From contig JAOABQ010000084.1 in assembly GCA_026418275.1 (NCBI GenBank), positions 1 through 64,000 of the forward strand: a DNA stretch of 64,000 bases. The letters run 5' to 3'. A program made the translations under genes and the position numbers. The notes under the pieces are model-generated. The model was not told the origin of the DNA and searched no databases. It saw nothing but the letters and a program-made list of their open reading frames with translations. The stretch comes from Clostridia bacterium (lineage in GTDB: Bacteria; Bacillota; Clostridia; Acetivibrionales; DSM-2933). Numbering within the stretch: position 1 is the first letter of the stretch; each line of letters starts with the position of its first letter. Positions 34,269 through 43,317 of this stretch are shown here, in pieces.

Positions 34269-35258
34269 ATGAAAGTGATTGTTACTGGAGGATGCGGTTT
34301 TATTGGATCGCACCTGGTAGATAGGTTAATAGCAGATGGTCATAACGTAACCGTATTGGATAACTTTAGTACAGGTCGTCTGGAGAATTTGCAGCATCAA
34401 ATGAGTAGTAAACAGTTACAGATACAAAATATTGATATAACAAAGACAGATAAAATTATTTCTTATTTTGAAAATATTGATTGGGTTTTTCATCTTGCTG
34501 CATTGGCAGATATTGTACCGTCCATTCAATATCCGGGTAAATATTTTCAGGCGAATGTAGATGGAACTTTTTCTGTTCTGGAAGCTGCTAAAGAATGTGG
34601 AGTAAAGCGTTTTATATATAGCGCTTCCTCATCTTGCTATGGAATCCCTTCTATCTATCCAACACCTGAAAATGCTGAAATTAGTACAAAATATCCTTAT
34701 GCCTTGACAAAATATTTAGGAGAAGAATTGGTACTTCATTGGGGAAAAGTCTATAAACTTCCTACGGTCTCCCTTCGGTTATTCAACGTTTATGGACCTA
34801 GGTCCCGTACTTCAGGTACTTACGGTGCGGTGTTCGGGGTTTTTCTTGCACAGAAACTTGCAAGGAAACCTTACACAGTTGTGGGAGATGGGACGCAGAC
34901 AAGAGATTTTACTTATGTAACAGATGTAGTGGATGCGTTTGTTACAACTGCTCAATCTGATATATCTAATGAGATATTTAATGTTGGAAGCGGAAATACT
35001 TACTCTATAAACTATCTAGTGGAGCTTCTGGGGGGAACAGTTGCCTATATTCCAAAACGGCCTGGTGAGCCGGATTGTACATTTGCCGACATATGCAAGA
35101 TAAGACGGATTCTTGGGTGGGAACCTAAGGTTTCTTTCGAGGAAGGGGTTAGTAATATATTGAAGAATATACATTATTGGCGTGAAGCACCAGTTTGGAC
35201 ATCAGACTCGATTAGGGAAGCAACGAAGGATTGGTTTGCTTTTTTATCAAAGGACTAA
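34269..35258 (+). CDS. NAD-dependent sugar-nucleotide epimerase/dehydratase
   Basis: 329 residues, extended SDR. VTGGCGFIGSHLVDRL near residue 5, FHLAALADIVPS, SASSSCYG and the catalytic YALTKYLGE, then RLFNVYGPRSR and GDGTQTRDFTYV. The pattern fits UDP-glucose/GlcNAc 4-epimerase-like members of PF01370. In this setting it may act on the NDP-heptose made by the kinase/nucleotidyltransferase fusion and GmhA/B, but HldD-type specificity cannot be claimed. The frame is open upstream to 34059 inside the previous gene; GGGGGAGGG just before 34269 fixes the ATG. A related, partial gene lies at the window end. Confidence 0.8.
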   Translation: MKVIVTGGCGFIGSHLVDRLIADGHNVTVLDNFSTGRLENLQHQMSSKQLQIQNIDITKTDKIISYFENIDWVFHLAALADIVPSIQYPGKYFQANVDGTFSVLEAAKECGVKRFIYSASSSCYGIPSIYPTPENAEISTKYPYALTKYLGEELVLHWGKVYKLPTVSLRLFNVYGPRSRTSGTYGAVFGVFLAQKLARKPYTVVGDGTQTRDFTYVTDVVDAFVTTAQSDISNEIFNVGSGNTYSINYLVELLGGTVAYIPKRPGEPDCTFADICKIRRILGWEPKVSFEEGVSNILKNIHYWREAPVWTSDSIREATKDWFAFLSKD

Positions 35259-35292
35259 TGGTATCAAAAAATGATTAACCTAGGAGCGTGCT

Positions 35293-36777
35293 TTGTCGAT
35301 GGATCAATTTATGGATATGGGAGAAGAAACTAACTCTAACAGGAAAGTGGTATTATTTATTCCGAATACGCGGTGGTATGGGAAACGCCCGTGGTTGATG
35401 ATACCTTATGCTGCTTTGATTCTAACTGCTTTACTTAAAAAAAGTTTTAATTTTAGCATTTTGGATGCCAATATTGATGATATGTCTCAAGATGAATGTA
35501 TATCAGCATTGCAGAATATAGATCCGGAAATAGTTTTGATATCAACTTTGTCAGTGGAGTATCACCAACAATACCACACTGCCATAGATTTAGCTAAAAG
35601 GGCATGTCCTAGCTGTATTACCATTGTTGGGGGAATATATCCGACAGTTTTGGGTAGAGAACTGATAATGGATGCTAATATTGATTATATTTTTATTGGG
35701 CATGCAGAGGAGCGGATAGCAGAATTTATATCCCTCGTATTTTCAAATAATAAAAATCAGATAGAAAGCTTTAATGGAATTGGATTCAGGGATGGAGAAG
35801 GTAAGCCTATAATTAATGATTTAAATACTTACATTTCAAATGTAAAAAAAATGGTCCAGCCGGATTACTCTCTAATTAATACAAAAAAATATTTGTATAC
35901 ATCACAGCAATCCAACCATTATCAGTTAAATTCCAATGGTGCCAGTTCAGTGATCATAACTTCCTACGGGTGTCCTTATAACTGTGTCTTCTGTGCTACG
36001 AGGACGATTAGCGGGAGGAAAATTGCTTTCAGAACAGTAGAAGATATAATCGATGAAATGGAATTTTTGATGTATGAACATGGTGTTAGCAACTTTAATT
36101 TTTTAGACGATTGTCTTCTGGCAGACAGACAAAGAATATATAAACTCCTAAATATTATAATTGAGAGGGCGTATAAGATTTCATGGAAGGTTGGAACTGT
36201 GTCTGCCTGGCATCTGAATGATGAACTTATGGAATTAATGAAAAAAGCTGGGTGTACCCAGTTTACGATATCTGTTGAATCCGGTAATCCGCGTGTTCTG
36301 CACAAAATTATTCGTAAACCCCTAAAGCTGGAGATCGTCCCCGGTATTGTGAAAAAGTGTAATGAGTTAGGAATTGATATCGGTGCCAATTTTATTATCG
36401 GTTTCCCTGGGGAGACGTGGGATGAAATCCGTGAAACTTTTCGGTTTGCTGAAAGTTGTAATTTTGATTTAGTGCATTTTCATATTGCTACACCATTACC
36501 AAAAACCGACCTTTACCGGATTGCCAAAGAGCAAAACCTTCTTCCCTCCAATTTTAGTTTTGCTGATCCGAAATACTTTGGATTTGGTCAGGCTTTTATT
36601 AAGACGGATGAATTTACTCCTTTTGAACTTATGGTTCTCCGTGCTTTCGAGTGGGATAGAATCAATTTTAATACACCTGAGAAGATAGCTAAAGCAGCAA
36701 AAATGATGAACTTAACAATTGAGGAGTTAAATAATCATCGCCGTCAAACTAGACAAAATTGTGGTATACATTTTTAA
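35293..36777 (+). CDS. B12-binding-like radical SAM enzyme (class B type)
   Basis: 494 residues. The N-terminal half is a cobalamin-binding-like Rossmann domain (residues about 18-150: LDANIDDMS, IVGGIYPTV, IGHAEERI), and a radical SAM domain carries CPYNCVFC at Cys 227, 231, 234. ISVESGNPRVLHKI and NFIIGFPGET are typical of this group. Class B enzymes methylate unactivated carbon or phosphorus centres, although several act otherwise. TTG 35293 has AGGAG six bases upstream; ATG 35299 is the alternative. It does not carry the GTG module, unlike its relative at 41.4 kb. Confidence 0.83.
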   Translation: MSMDQFMDMGEETNSNRKVVLFIPNTRWYGKRPWLMIPYAALILTALLKKSFNFSILDANIDDMSQDECISALQNIDPEIVLISTLSVEYHQQYHTAIDLAKRACPSCITIVGGIYPTVLGRELIMDANIDYIFIGHAEERIAEFISLVFSNNKNQIESFNGIGFRDGEGKPIINDLNTYISNVKKMVQPDYSLINTKKYLYTSQQSNHYQLNSNGASSVIITSYGCPYNCVFCATRTISGRKIAFRTVEDIIDEMEFLMYEHGVSNFNFLDDCLLADRQRIYKLLNIIIERAYKISWKVGTVSAWHLNDELMELMKKAGCTQFTISVESGNPRVLHKIIRKPLKLEIVPGIVKKCNELGIDIGANFIIGFPGETWDEIRETFRFAESCNFDLVHFHIATPLPKTDLYRIAKEQNLLPSNFSFADPKYFGFGQAFIKTDEFTPFELMVLRAFEWDRINFNTPEKIAKAAKMMNLTIEELNNHRRQTRQNCGIHF

Positions 36778-36967
36778 ATTTTAATCAGAATATAATACGG
36801 TTACTTGCTGCAAAAATATGTAACGTACTAAAATTTTATATTATGAAAGCAGAAATACAATGTTTTGGAGATGACTTGCGAAGGCAGATTAGATTTTTTG
36901 TATTGTATCCACTCTAAATTAAAAATTGCGGGATGTTAACCGGAGATATGGAAGCAGGAGGGTGTTT

Positions 36968-38074
36968 ATGGGAATAGCTTTAGAGGCGCTTAGAATTTTA
37001 TTGAAGGAAGGAAAGCGAAAACCTTTTTCCGGAAAAGTTCTGACATTGGGAAGACAGGATATTTATTTTTCAGATAATATATTAAGGAGTACAGCAAAGG
37101 ATTTAGGATATAACTTAAAGAATGAGCAACCTACATTTAGCCTACGAAATGATTATGCAAAGAAAGGGTTTATTTCCGATGTTTACATGCTCAAATGTAT
37201 AGGTTTCAAAGAAGTCATTTCATTAGATTATTCGGATTACGAATCTGCGCAAATAGTTTTTGACCTAAACAACACAAATCTACCGGATAACCTAATTGAA
37301 GGGTTTGATATGATTATAGATGGAGGAACAATAGAACATGTTTTTCATATTCCAAATGCTATGTACAATATATTTAGGATGCTGCGGATAGGAGGAAGAA
37401 TCATTCACTTTTCTCCGTCATCAAACCTTGTTGATCATGGCTTTTATATGCTTTCTCCAACATTTTTCTTTGATTTCTACAATGCAAATAGTTTTGAAGT
37501 TAATCATATTTGTTTATTTCGGTATACCCAGAATCATGATACCGAACCATGGACGTTCTATGATAACTATTCCCAAGGAAGTTTGGATAGTATTTCATTT
37601 GGTGGATTAGATGATGGTATTTACGGTGTATTATGCATTGCTACCAAAACAGAAAACTCTATGGGAGATAGAATACCCCAACAGGGGTCGTATATAAAAC
37701 ATTGGAAGACAAATAAAAACAAAACCGTTGATTATAGAAGTCAAAAACTAATAGAAATAACGGAAAAAATAAAGGAATTTGACAAGAATTCTATAGCAAT
37801 TTATGGAACAGGGAACCATACTAAGATTTTATTACCTTATATTGAAAAAGATCAATATAAGATTATCGGGCTCCTTGATTATGATGCTAATAAAGTTGGA
37901 CAAAATTATTATGGATTTACAGTTTATAATTTGAATGAGATAACGGATAGGATTAAGGCGGTTATTATATCCTCAGATGTATTCCAAGAAGTCATTTACG
38001 AGAGAATTAAGATACTTGAAGCACAAGGAATAAAAGTTATTAAGATATATGATGACGGTATATTCCAGAGATGA
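36968..38074 (+). CDS. methyltransferase-like protein with C-terminal GTG module
   Basis: 368 residues. The first 230 look like a divergent class I methyltransferase: KVLTLGRQD in place of motif I, ISLDYSDYE as the acidic strand, FDMIIDGGTIEHVFH and LRIGGRIIHFSP. The standard GxGxG loop is missing, so catalysis is uncertain. The C-terminal module covers about 274-365 (YGTG at 279-282, LLDYD at 302-306, ISSDVFQEVIYERI). AGGAGG five bases before ATG 36968 sets the start. It lies 190 bp after the previous gene, a gap in which I see nothing definite. Confidence 0.7.
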   Translation: MGIALEALRILLKEGKRKPFSGKVLTLGRQDIYFSDNILRSTAKDLGYNLKNEQPTFSLRNDYAKKGFISDVYMLKCIGFKEVISLDYSDYESAQIVFDLNNTNLPDNLIEGFDMIIDGGTIEHVFHIPNAMYNIFRMLRIGGRIIHFSPSSNLVDHGFYMLSPTFFFDFYNANSFEVNHICLFRYTQNHDTEPWTFYDNYSQGSLDSISFGGLDDGIYGVLCIATKTENSMGDRIPQQGSYIKHWKTNKNKTVDYRSQKLIEITEKIKEFDKNSIAIYGTGNHTKILLPYIEKDQYKIIGLLDYDANKVGQNYYGFTVYNLNEITDRIKAVIISSDVFQEVIYERIKILEAQGIKVIKIYDDGIFQR

Positions 38075-38119
38075 GACATACTGATAAAAAAGCTTGGAAG
38101 GGTATTGGAGGGTTAACGA

Positions 38120-40174
38120 TTGTCAGACAGTTTAAGCCAGGTGATATTCATTCTTAATGAATTTAAAGACATAAATCTCATTAATTTAGTAAGCATAGAT
38201 TTATGTGACATTAATAGAAAACTGAGAAAGTTTGCAAATAAGATTACGGTAAGGACGCTTATGATATCCAGGATAGGCCATTTGGCGTTTAATACAGAAG
38301 ATTTTTTAAGGTATTACGCCGTTTATGGCAATAAGTTGGAAAGGCAGAGGGATATAACCTTGATGGTTACTTATATGCCTGATGACGCTGAAGCATTATT
38401 AAGGGTCTGTAACAGCCAATTGCTAAGAATGATTAAAAGAAGTTACCCTGTAATTGATAATCCTTCGGTAATAAACCTACTTATCCTATTGGCAAATGAT
38501 GATCCGGAACTATGGGATTTAAGTAAAGGGCGATTATTTAATACAAACATAAGCTATATGCAAACATTTAAATCAGTAGAGCCCCAGTTGTTTTTTTCTG
38601 ATGAAGAGGAGTATATGGGGCAGAAATTATTAGAATATATGGGAGTTGGGAAGGACAAGCCATTTATATGCTTCCATAACAGAGATGATGAATATTTGAA
38701 AAAAGTTGTGAAGGGACACAATACGGTTGAGAGTACATACCAAAACAATAATATCCAGGATCTAATGCCTGCAATAGAGTATTTGGCAAAACAGGGCTAC
38801 TATTGTATACGAATGGGTCAGGTAACAGAAAAAACGCTTAAGATTCAAGACGAGAGAATTATTGACTATTCTAATAATTTTAGAAGTGATTTCGGAGATA
38901 TTTATCTTTTAGCGAAATGTTACTTTTTTCTAGGCGGAAATACTGGACTAAGTTGTGTACCTTGGATTTTCAATCGGCCAAGTATTATTACAAATGCTTT
39001 TCCTCCGGGAATTATACCCTATATAAATAATTGTTTGTGTATCTATAAAAAAGGATGGCATTTATCTGAAAAACGATTTCTTACATACTCTGAACTTTTA
39101 AAAGCGAGGGTAAATGATTGGGGCTGGGATAATTCTAACTATCTAAAATTGGGAGTGGAACTCATTCAAAATTCCTCCGAGGAAATACTGGATGTAGTGA
39201 AGGAGATGTTAGAGCGGCTGCATGGTTTGTGGGAAAACATTAATGAAGAAATAAGTCTACAAAATAGGTTTCTATCAATTTTTAACGAGGATGCTCCAGG
39301 ATTCGATGTGAGTTTTATTCCGGGGTTTAATAAGATATATAAGAAAAAGCCATTAGTGGGGACACAAAACATAGCATACTCTACTTCAAAAGTTGGAACT
39401 GCGTTTTTGAAGCAGAATGAAAACTTGCTAAGTAAAAAAATTAAGGATAATGTTTCGCCAAATCAGTTTTTTTTAGATTTAAAAGTAAAAAATACTCTTG
39501 AGGGGTTAGTGGATTTTAGAAGTATTGCTAAATCCGATCCGGTACTTTTTCTGCACTTTGTGTCTTATTTATTTATGCAGCATGGTGTTCGGGCATATAA
39601 AACATTAGTGCCAATATTTTCTGAATTGAATGCTTCTTTAAATGATAAAGAATGGTCGGAATTAGTAAATTTACTAACTGGGTACCTTGAAAAGAGTGAT
39701 TTAAGTTTTATTCAAAAAGGTCAATATTTAAGCTTAATAACCATTTTCAAAAGAGGTCGGATGTTTCCCCAAAAACCATCGCAACCTGAGTTTTCTCCGC
39801 ACAAGCTGTATTATGAGCTTACAAACCAATGGCTAAAAATTAAGAATCAAAAGAAGAGTGTTGAAGATTATTTTATCAAAGAGAATATAAAATCTGTTGC
39901 GATTTATGGGTGTGGTGAGTTGGGAAAGAGACTCTTCGAGGAACTTAGGGAAAGTGATATTAGGGTAATATGTTTTATTGATAAAAAAATTGATAAAAAT
40001 GAAATATTTGGGGATACCCCTATTCAACCAATTAATACGGTAGCCTCGTTTAGGAATGTGGATGCAATTATCATTACACCTATCTACCATATGGATATAA
40101 TTTTAGAAGAATTGAAGGAAAATAAAATAAATATAAGAATGATTTCCCTAAAGGACATTATTTTTAGTATTTAG
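38120..40174 (+). CDS. TIGR04372-like glycosyltransferase with C-terminal GTG module
   Basis: 684 residues. Residues about 150-370 match the pattern of TIGR04372-family glycosyltransferases: ICFHNRDDEYLKK, then LMPAIEYLAKQGYYCIRMG, RSDFGDIYLLAKCYFFLGGNTGLS and a FNRPSIITNAFP segment. An N-terminal helical region and a central helical region (400-580) have no assigned role. The C-terminal module covers 589-684 (YGCG at 596-599, CFIDKKIDKNE, IIITPIYHMDIILEEL). TTG start at 38120 with GGAGGG seven bases upstream. It probably adds one sugar of the cluster's glycan in the cytoplasm. Confidence 0.72.
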   Translation: MSDSLSQVIFILNEFKDINLINLVSIDLCDINRKLRKFANKITVRTLMISRIGHLAFNTEDFLRYYAVYGNKLERQRDITLMVTYMPDDAEALLRVCNSQLLRMIKRSYPVIDNPSVINLLILLANDDPELWDLSKGRLFNTNISYMQTFKSVEPQLFFSDEEEYMGQKLLEYMGVGKDKPFICFHNRDDEYLKKVVKGHNTVESTYQNNNIQDLMPAIEYLAKQGYYCIRMGQVTEKTLKIQDERIIDYSNNFRSDFGDIYLLAKCYFFLGGNTGLSCVPWIFNRPSIITNAFPPGIIPYINNCLCIYKKGWHLSEKRFLTYSELLKARVNDWGWDNSNYLKLGVELIQNSSEEILDVVKEMLERLHGLWENINEEISLQNRFLSIFNEDAPGFDVSFIPGFNKIYKKKPLVGTQNIAYSTSKVGTAFLKQNENLLSKKIKDNVSPNQFFLDLKVKNTLEGLVDFRSIAKSDPVLFLHFVSYLFMQHGVRAYKTLVPIFSELNASLNDKEWSELVNLLTGYLEKSDLSFIQKGQYLSLITIFKRGRMFPQKPSQPEFSPHKLYYELTNQWLKIKNQKKSVEDYFIKENIKSVAIYGCGELGKRLFEELRESDIRVICFIDKKIDKNEIFGDTPIQPINTVASFRNVDAIIITPIYHMDIILEELKENKINIRMISLKDIIFSI

Positions 40175-40208
40175 ATATTTAGAGAGGATTTAAACGGGGG
40201 CGCGTTTT

Positions 40209-40799
40209 ATGGATTTTTCTAATATTGAAAGATATATACTTGAAGTAAGGTCTGCCATGGAGGGTTTGGATACGTTAACTATACAAAGGGTGATAGAGGT
40301 GATCTATAATGCCTATTTAAACGATCAGCAGGTTTTTATTATGGGCAACGGAGGTAGTGCTTCAACGGCATCTCATTTTGCCTGTGATTTAGGCAAAGGT
40401 ACCATTGTGGAGGGAAAGAAAAGATTTAGGGTCATGAGCTTAAATGATAATATGGCGCTGATAACTGCCTTTTCTAATGATTACGGGTATGAACATGTAT
40501 TTTCAGAACAACTTAAAAATTTAGTCCAAAGGAATGACGTGATTATAGCAATTTCAGCAACCGGAAACTCAATGAATGTTTTACGTGCTGTTGAGTATGC
40601 AAAGGACAGGCAAGCATATGTTATTGCTTTTCTAGGTTTTAACGGAGGAAAACTTAAAAAAATGGCTAACGAATATATTCATGTAGAAAATTACAATTAT
40701 GGACAAGTTGAAGATATTCACATGCTTCTATCCCACATGATAAGCCAATGCCTTAAAGAATATATTGAGAAAGATTCTGGAAATATGGGGGCAAAGTAG
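40209..40799 (+). CDS. gmhA: sedoheptulose-7-phosphate isomerase
   Basis: 196 residues of the SIS family. GNGGSASTASHFACDLGKG (about 47-65) and AISATGNSMNVLRAVEYA match GmhA, which converts sedoheptulose-7-phosphate to D-glycero-D-manno-heptose-7-phosphate. The next gene is gmhB, ten bases downstream, and the kinase/nucleotidyltransferase fusion is at 23 kb. Heptose synthesis outside Gram-negative LPS is known for S-layer glycans and capsules. Start ATG preceded by GGGGGCGCG, a weak but usable site. Confidence 0.9.
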   Translation: MDFSNIERYILEVRSAMEGLDTLTIQRVIEVIYNAYLNDQQVFIMGNGGSASTASHFACDLGKGTIVEGKKRFRVMSLNDNMALITAFSNDYGYEHVFSEQLKNLVQRNDVIIAISATGNSMNVLRAVEYAKDRQAYVIAFLGFNGGKLKKMANEYIHVENYNYGQVEDIHMLLSHMISQCLKEYIEKDSGNMGAK

Positions 40800-40808
40800 G
40801 GAGGAGAA

Positions 40809-41363
40809 ATGCAAAATAAAGCTGTTTTTTTAGATAGGGATGGTACTATTAATATAGAGAAAAATTATTTATACAAAATTGAAGAGTTTGAATTTATAAA
40901 AAATGTCCCGCAAGCAATCAAACTATTAAACGAAAATGGGTTTAAAGTAATTGTTATTACAAATCAATCAGGTATTGCAAGAGGTTATTACAATGAAGAG
41001 GATGTAAAAAAGCTGCATAAGCATATCGATGATCAACTAAATCAATATGATGCCTTTATTGATGCATATTATTACTGTCCGCATCATCCTAAGTATGGAA
41101 AGGAGCCCTATAGGATGGATTGTATTTGCAGGAAGCCTAAAACCGGCTTAATCAAAATGGCACTACAAGAATTTAGCTTAGAAAAAGAATGTTCATGGTT
41201 TGTTGGAGACCGGGAGAGTGATATTAGAGCGGGTAGAAAAGCTGGGTTAAAAACTGTGTTACTTAACTCTATTTGCACTACGGGAGAAAGTAGTTTTAAC
41301 GCGGATTTTTGTGTAGAGGATTTGATCTGTGCAGTAAAGAGATGTATTTTGCGTCGAGAATAA
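40809..41363 (+). CDS. gmhB: D-glycero-D-manno-heptose-1,7-bisphosphate phosphatase
   Basis: 184 residues of the HAD histidinol-phosphatase-like group. FLDRDGTIN near residue 7 is the nucleophile motif, VITNQSGIARG motif II, and the zinc-binding cysteine loop CPHHPKYG followed by CICRKPKTG is characteristic of GmhB. VGDRESDIRAGRKAG is the final motif. It removes the C7 phosphate before nucleotidyl transfer. GGGAGGAG is eight bases upstream. Together with gmhA and the 23-kb fusion it gives all the enzymes needed to reach an NDP-heptose. Confidence 0.9.
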   Translation: MQNKAVFLDRDGTINIEKNYLYKIEEFEFIKNVPQAIKLLNENGFKVIVITNQSGIARGYYNEEDVKKLHKHIDDQLNQYDAFIDAYYYCPHHPKYGKEPYRMDCICRKPKTGLIKMALQEFSLEKECSWFVGDRESDIRAGRKAGLKTVLLNSICTTGESSFNADFCVEDLICAVKRCILRRE

Positions 41364-41425
41364 AGGGAAATCAGAAATACTCAAATAAGTGAAATGCATA
41401 TATTATCACTAAAAGAGGTGCTTTC

Positions 41426-43246
41426 ATGAAGATTGCATTAGCCATGTTACCTGCATGGGGTATTGAAAATCCTAATTATACCCTTGCGGTTTTATCAGCC
41501 GCTTTAAAGAAGAGCGGTTATGAGCCAAAGGTGTTTGACTTTAATATTGATTTTTATAATGCAGTTTCCCTAAAGGACCAAAAAAACTGGATTGGTGAAT
41601 TTAGTGGATTTTGGTTTGATGAGGACAATATTGACACGTTTATTCAAACAAACTGGTCACTGATAGACGATGCTATTCAGCATATTTTAAATGAAGCTGT
41701 TAATGTCATAGGGTTTAGTGTAAATGGCGCATCTAGGATTATGACCCTAAAAATAAATCGGCTTTTGAAAAAAATAAATCCCAATATCATAACTGTATTA
41801 GGAGGGCCTGAGTGTTTTAGGTCGGAATATGGCCTGGGGTTTATGCAGGAGCAGGAAATTGATGCGATTTGTACGGGTGAAGGAGACTATGTACTGGGTA
41901 AGCTGATGGAGTGCATAAACCGAGGGCAATTCGGGAAAGAGAAAGTAAAGGGATTTGTAACCCGGGATAGAGAAACGGGTATCGTTCTAGATGGAGGAGA
42001 CCCTGACGCAGTAGTAAATCTCAATGCACTCCCTTTTCCGGATTATGATTCCCTGGATCTTGAGAAGTATCAGAAAGACCGATTAAGTATAATGACATCC
42101 CGTGGATGTATTAATCGGTGTGCTTTTTGCAGCGAAGGAACGAATTTTAAAAAATACAGGTTTAGGACAGCCGAAAATATTGTTGACGAGCTAAGATATC
42201 AAATGAAATATTTTGTACATTCTAAGGAAAGTGTATTTATAACTTTCAATGATTCCCTTATTAACGGAAATATTAAAGAACTAGAGAGAATGTGTGATTT
42301 GATTATCCGTGAGGGGATAAAAGTTTCTTGGTCAGGGATGGCTTTAATAAGGTCAGAAATGACAATGGAGTTATTTGGAAAAATGAAGAAAGCAGGTTGT
42401 ACAGGCCTTTTTTGGGGGATAGAATCAGGAAGCGATGATGTATTGAGACTGATGAGAAAAAAATTTAATGTAGAGACTTGCGAGCAGGTTTTGAGAGATT
42501 GCTATTTGGCAGGTATTCAGTCAAGCACCAATATTATCATAGGCTTCCCGGGCGAAACTGAAAAAAACTATATTGAGACATGTTTATTTATAAAAAGGAA
42601 CTTAAAATATCTTTATTATATAGGACTTCCATATATGATTATCAGGAAAAATTCTGTGGTTTACGAAGAATGGGAAAGGTTTAATATTTTAGACCGGGAT
42701 ACGGGAGAGCAGTTTCAAACAGGAGATGGAAGCAATACGTTTGAATTAAGGAGTATGAAAAGGGAACTGTTATCGAATATTGTGTCTGATAAAATTCATC
42801 GGCAAGGAAAGCATGATATGGAGAGTGCTGGTAAATTAGCAACGGATGAGTCGGTTCATTATGAAAAATTATTTAATAAGGTTTTAGGCTTGGAAGGAGT
42901 ATCCTTGAAACCGCTTCTAGCCATGAGATCAAATTTGATCTATTTAAAGAGGAACTGTACGGAAAAAAGACATAATTATTTAATCTGGGGAACAGGTAAT
43001 TCAGGCAGAACCACAAAAAAAGTAATTAATGAGATCCTACCAAATTTTAATTTGATAGGATATATTGATACGTTTAAGAATGGGATGTTAGAAGGAAAGA
43101 ATATTTTTATGCCGGAAGATATAGAGATTCTTAAGTTTAGCTATATATTCGTATCAACATCTCCTGGTAAAAGCGAGGTACAAGAGTACTTGGAGTCATT
43201 AGGCTTAAAATATGAAAAAGATTATGCATTTGGCTATGGCGTATAA
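41426..43246 (+). CDS. B12-binding-like radical SAM enzyme with C-terminal GTG module
   Basis: 606 residues. An N-terminal cobalamin-binding-like domain (about 1-165; VIGFSVNGASR, TVLGGPECF, CTGEGDYV), a radical SAM domain with CINRCAFC at Cys 228, 232, 235, GIESGSDDVLRLM and NIIIGFPGET, a helical linker, then the module at 514-606 (WGTG at 521-524, PNFNLIGYIDTFKNG, STSPGKSEVQEYL). The module is almost a twin of that ending the 45.0-kb radical SAM protein. AGAGG about eight bases upstream supports the ATG. Predicted methyl or other radical transfer on the glycan or its precursor; substrate unknown. Confidence 0.83.
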   Translation: MKIALAMLPAWGIENPNYTLAVLSAALKKSGYEPKVFDFNIDFYNAVSLKDQKNWIGEFSGFWFDEDNIDTFIQTNWSLIDDAIQHILNEAVNVIGFSVNGASRIMTLKINRLLKKINPNIITVLGGPECFRSEYGLGFMQEQEIDAICTGEGDYVLGKLMECINRGQFGKEKVKGFVTRDRETGIVLDGGDPDAVVNLNALPFPDYDSLDLEKYQKDRLSIMTSRGCINRCAFCSEGTNFKKYRFRTAENIVDELRYQMKYFVHSKESVFITFNDSLINGNIKELERMCDLIIREGIKVSWSGMALIRSEMTMELFGKMKKAGCTGLFWGIESGSDDVLRLMRKKFNVETCEQVLRDCYLAGIQSSTNIIIGFPGETEKNYIETCLFIKRNLKYLYYIGLPYMIIRKNSVVYEEWERFNILDRDTGEQFQTGDGSNTFELRSMKRELLSNIVSDKIHRQGKHDMESAGKLATDESVHYEKLFNKVLGLEGVSLKPLLAMRSNLIYLKRNCTEKRHNYLIWGTGNSGRTTKKVINEILPNFNLIGYIDTFKNGMLEGKNIFMPEDIEILKFSYIFVSTSPGKSEVQEYLESLGLKYEKDYAFGYGV

Positions 43247-43317
43247 AAATCACTAATATTAAATTGTAATTATTGCTTCAAAACTTTGTTCGAAAATAAG
43301 GGATAGAGGTGGCTGGA

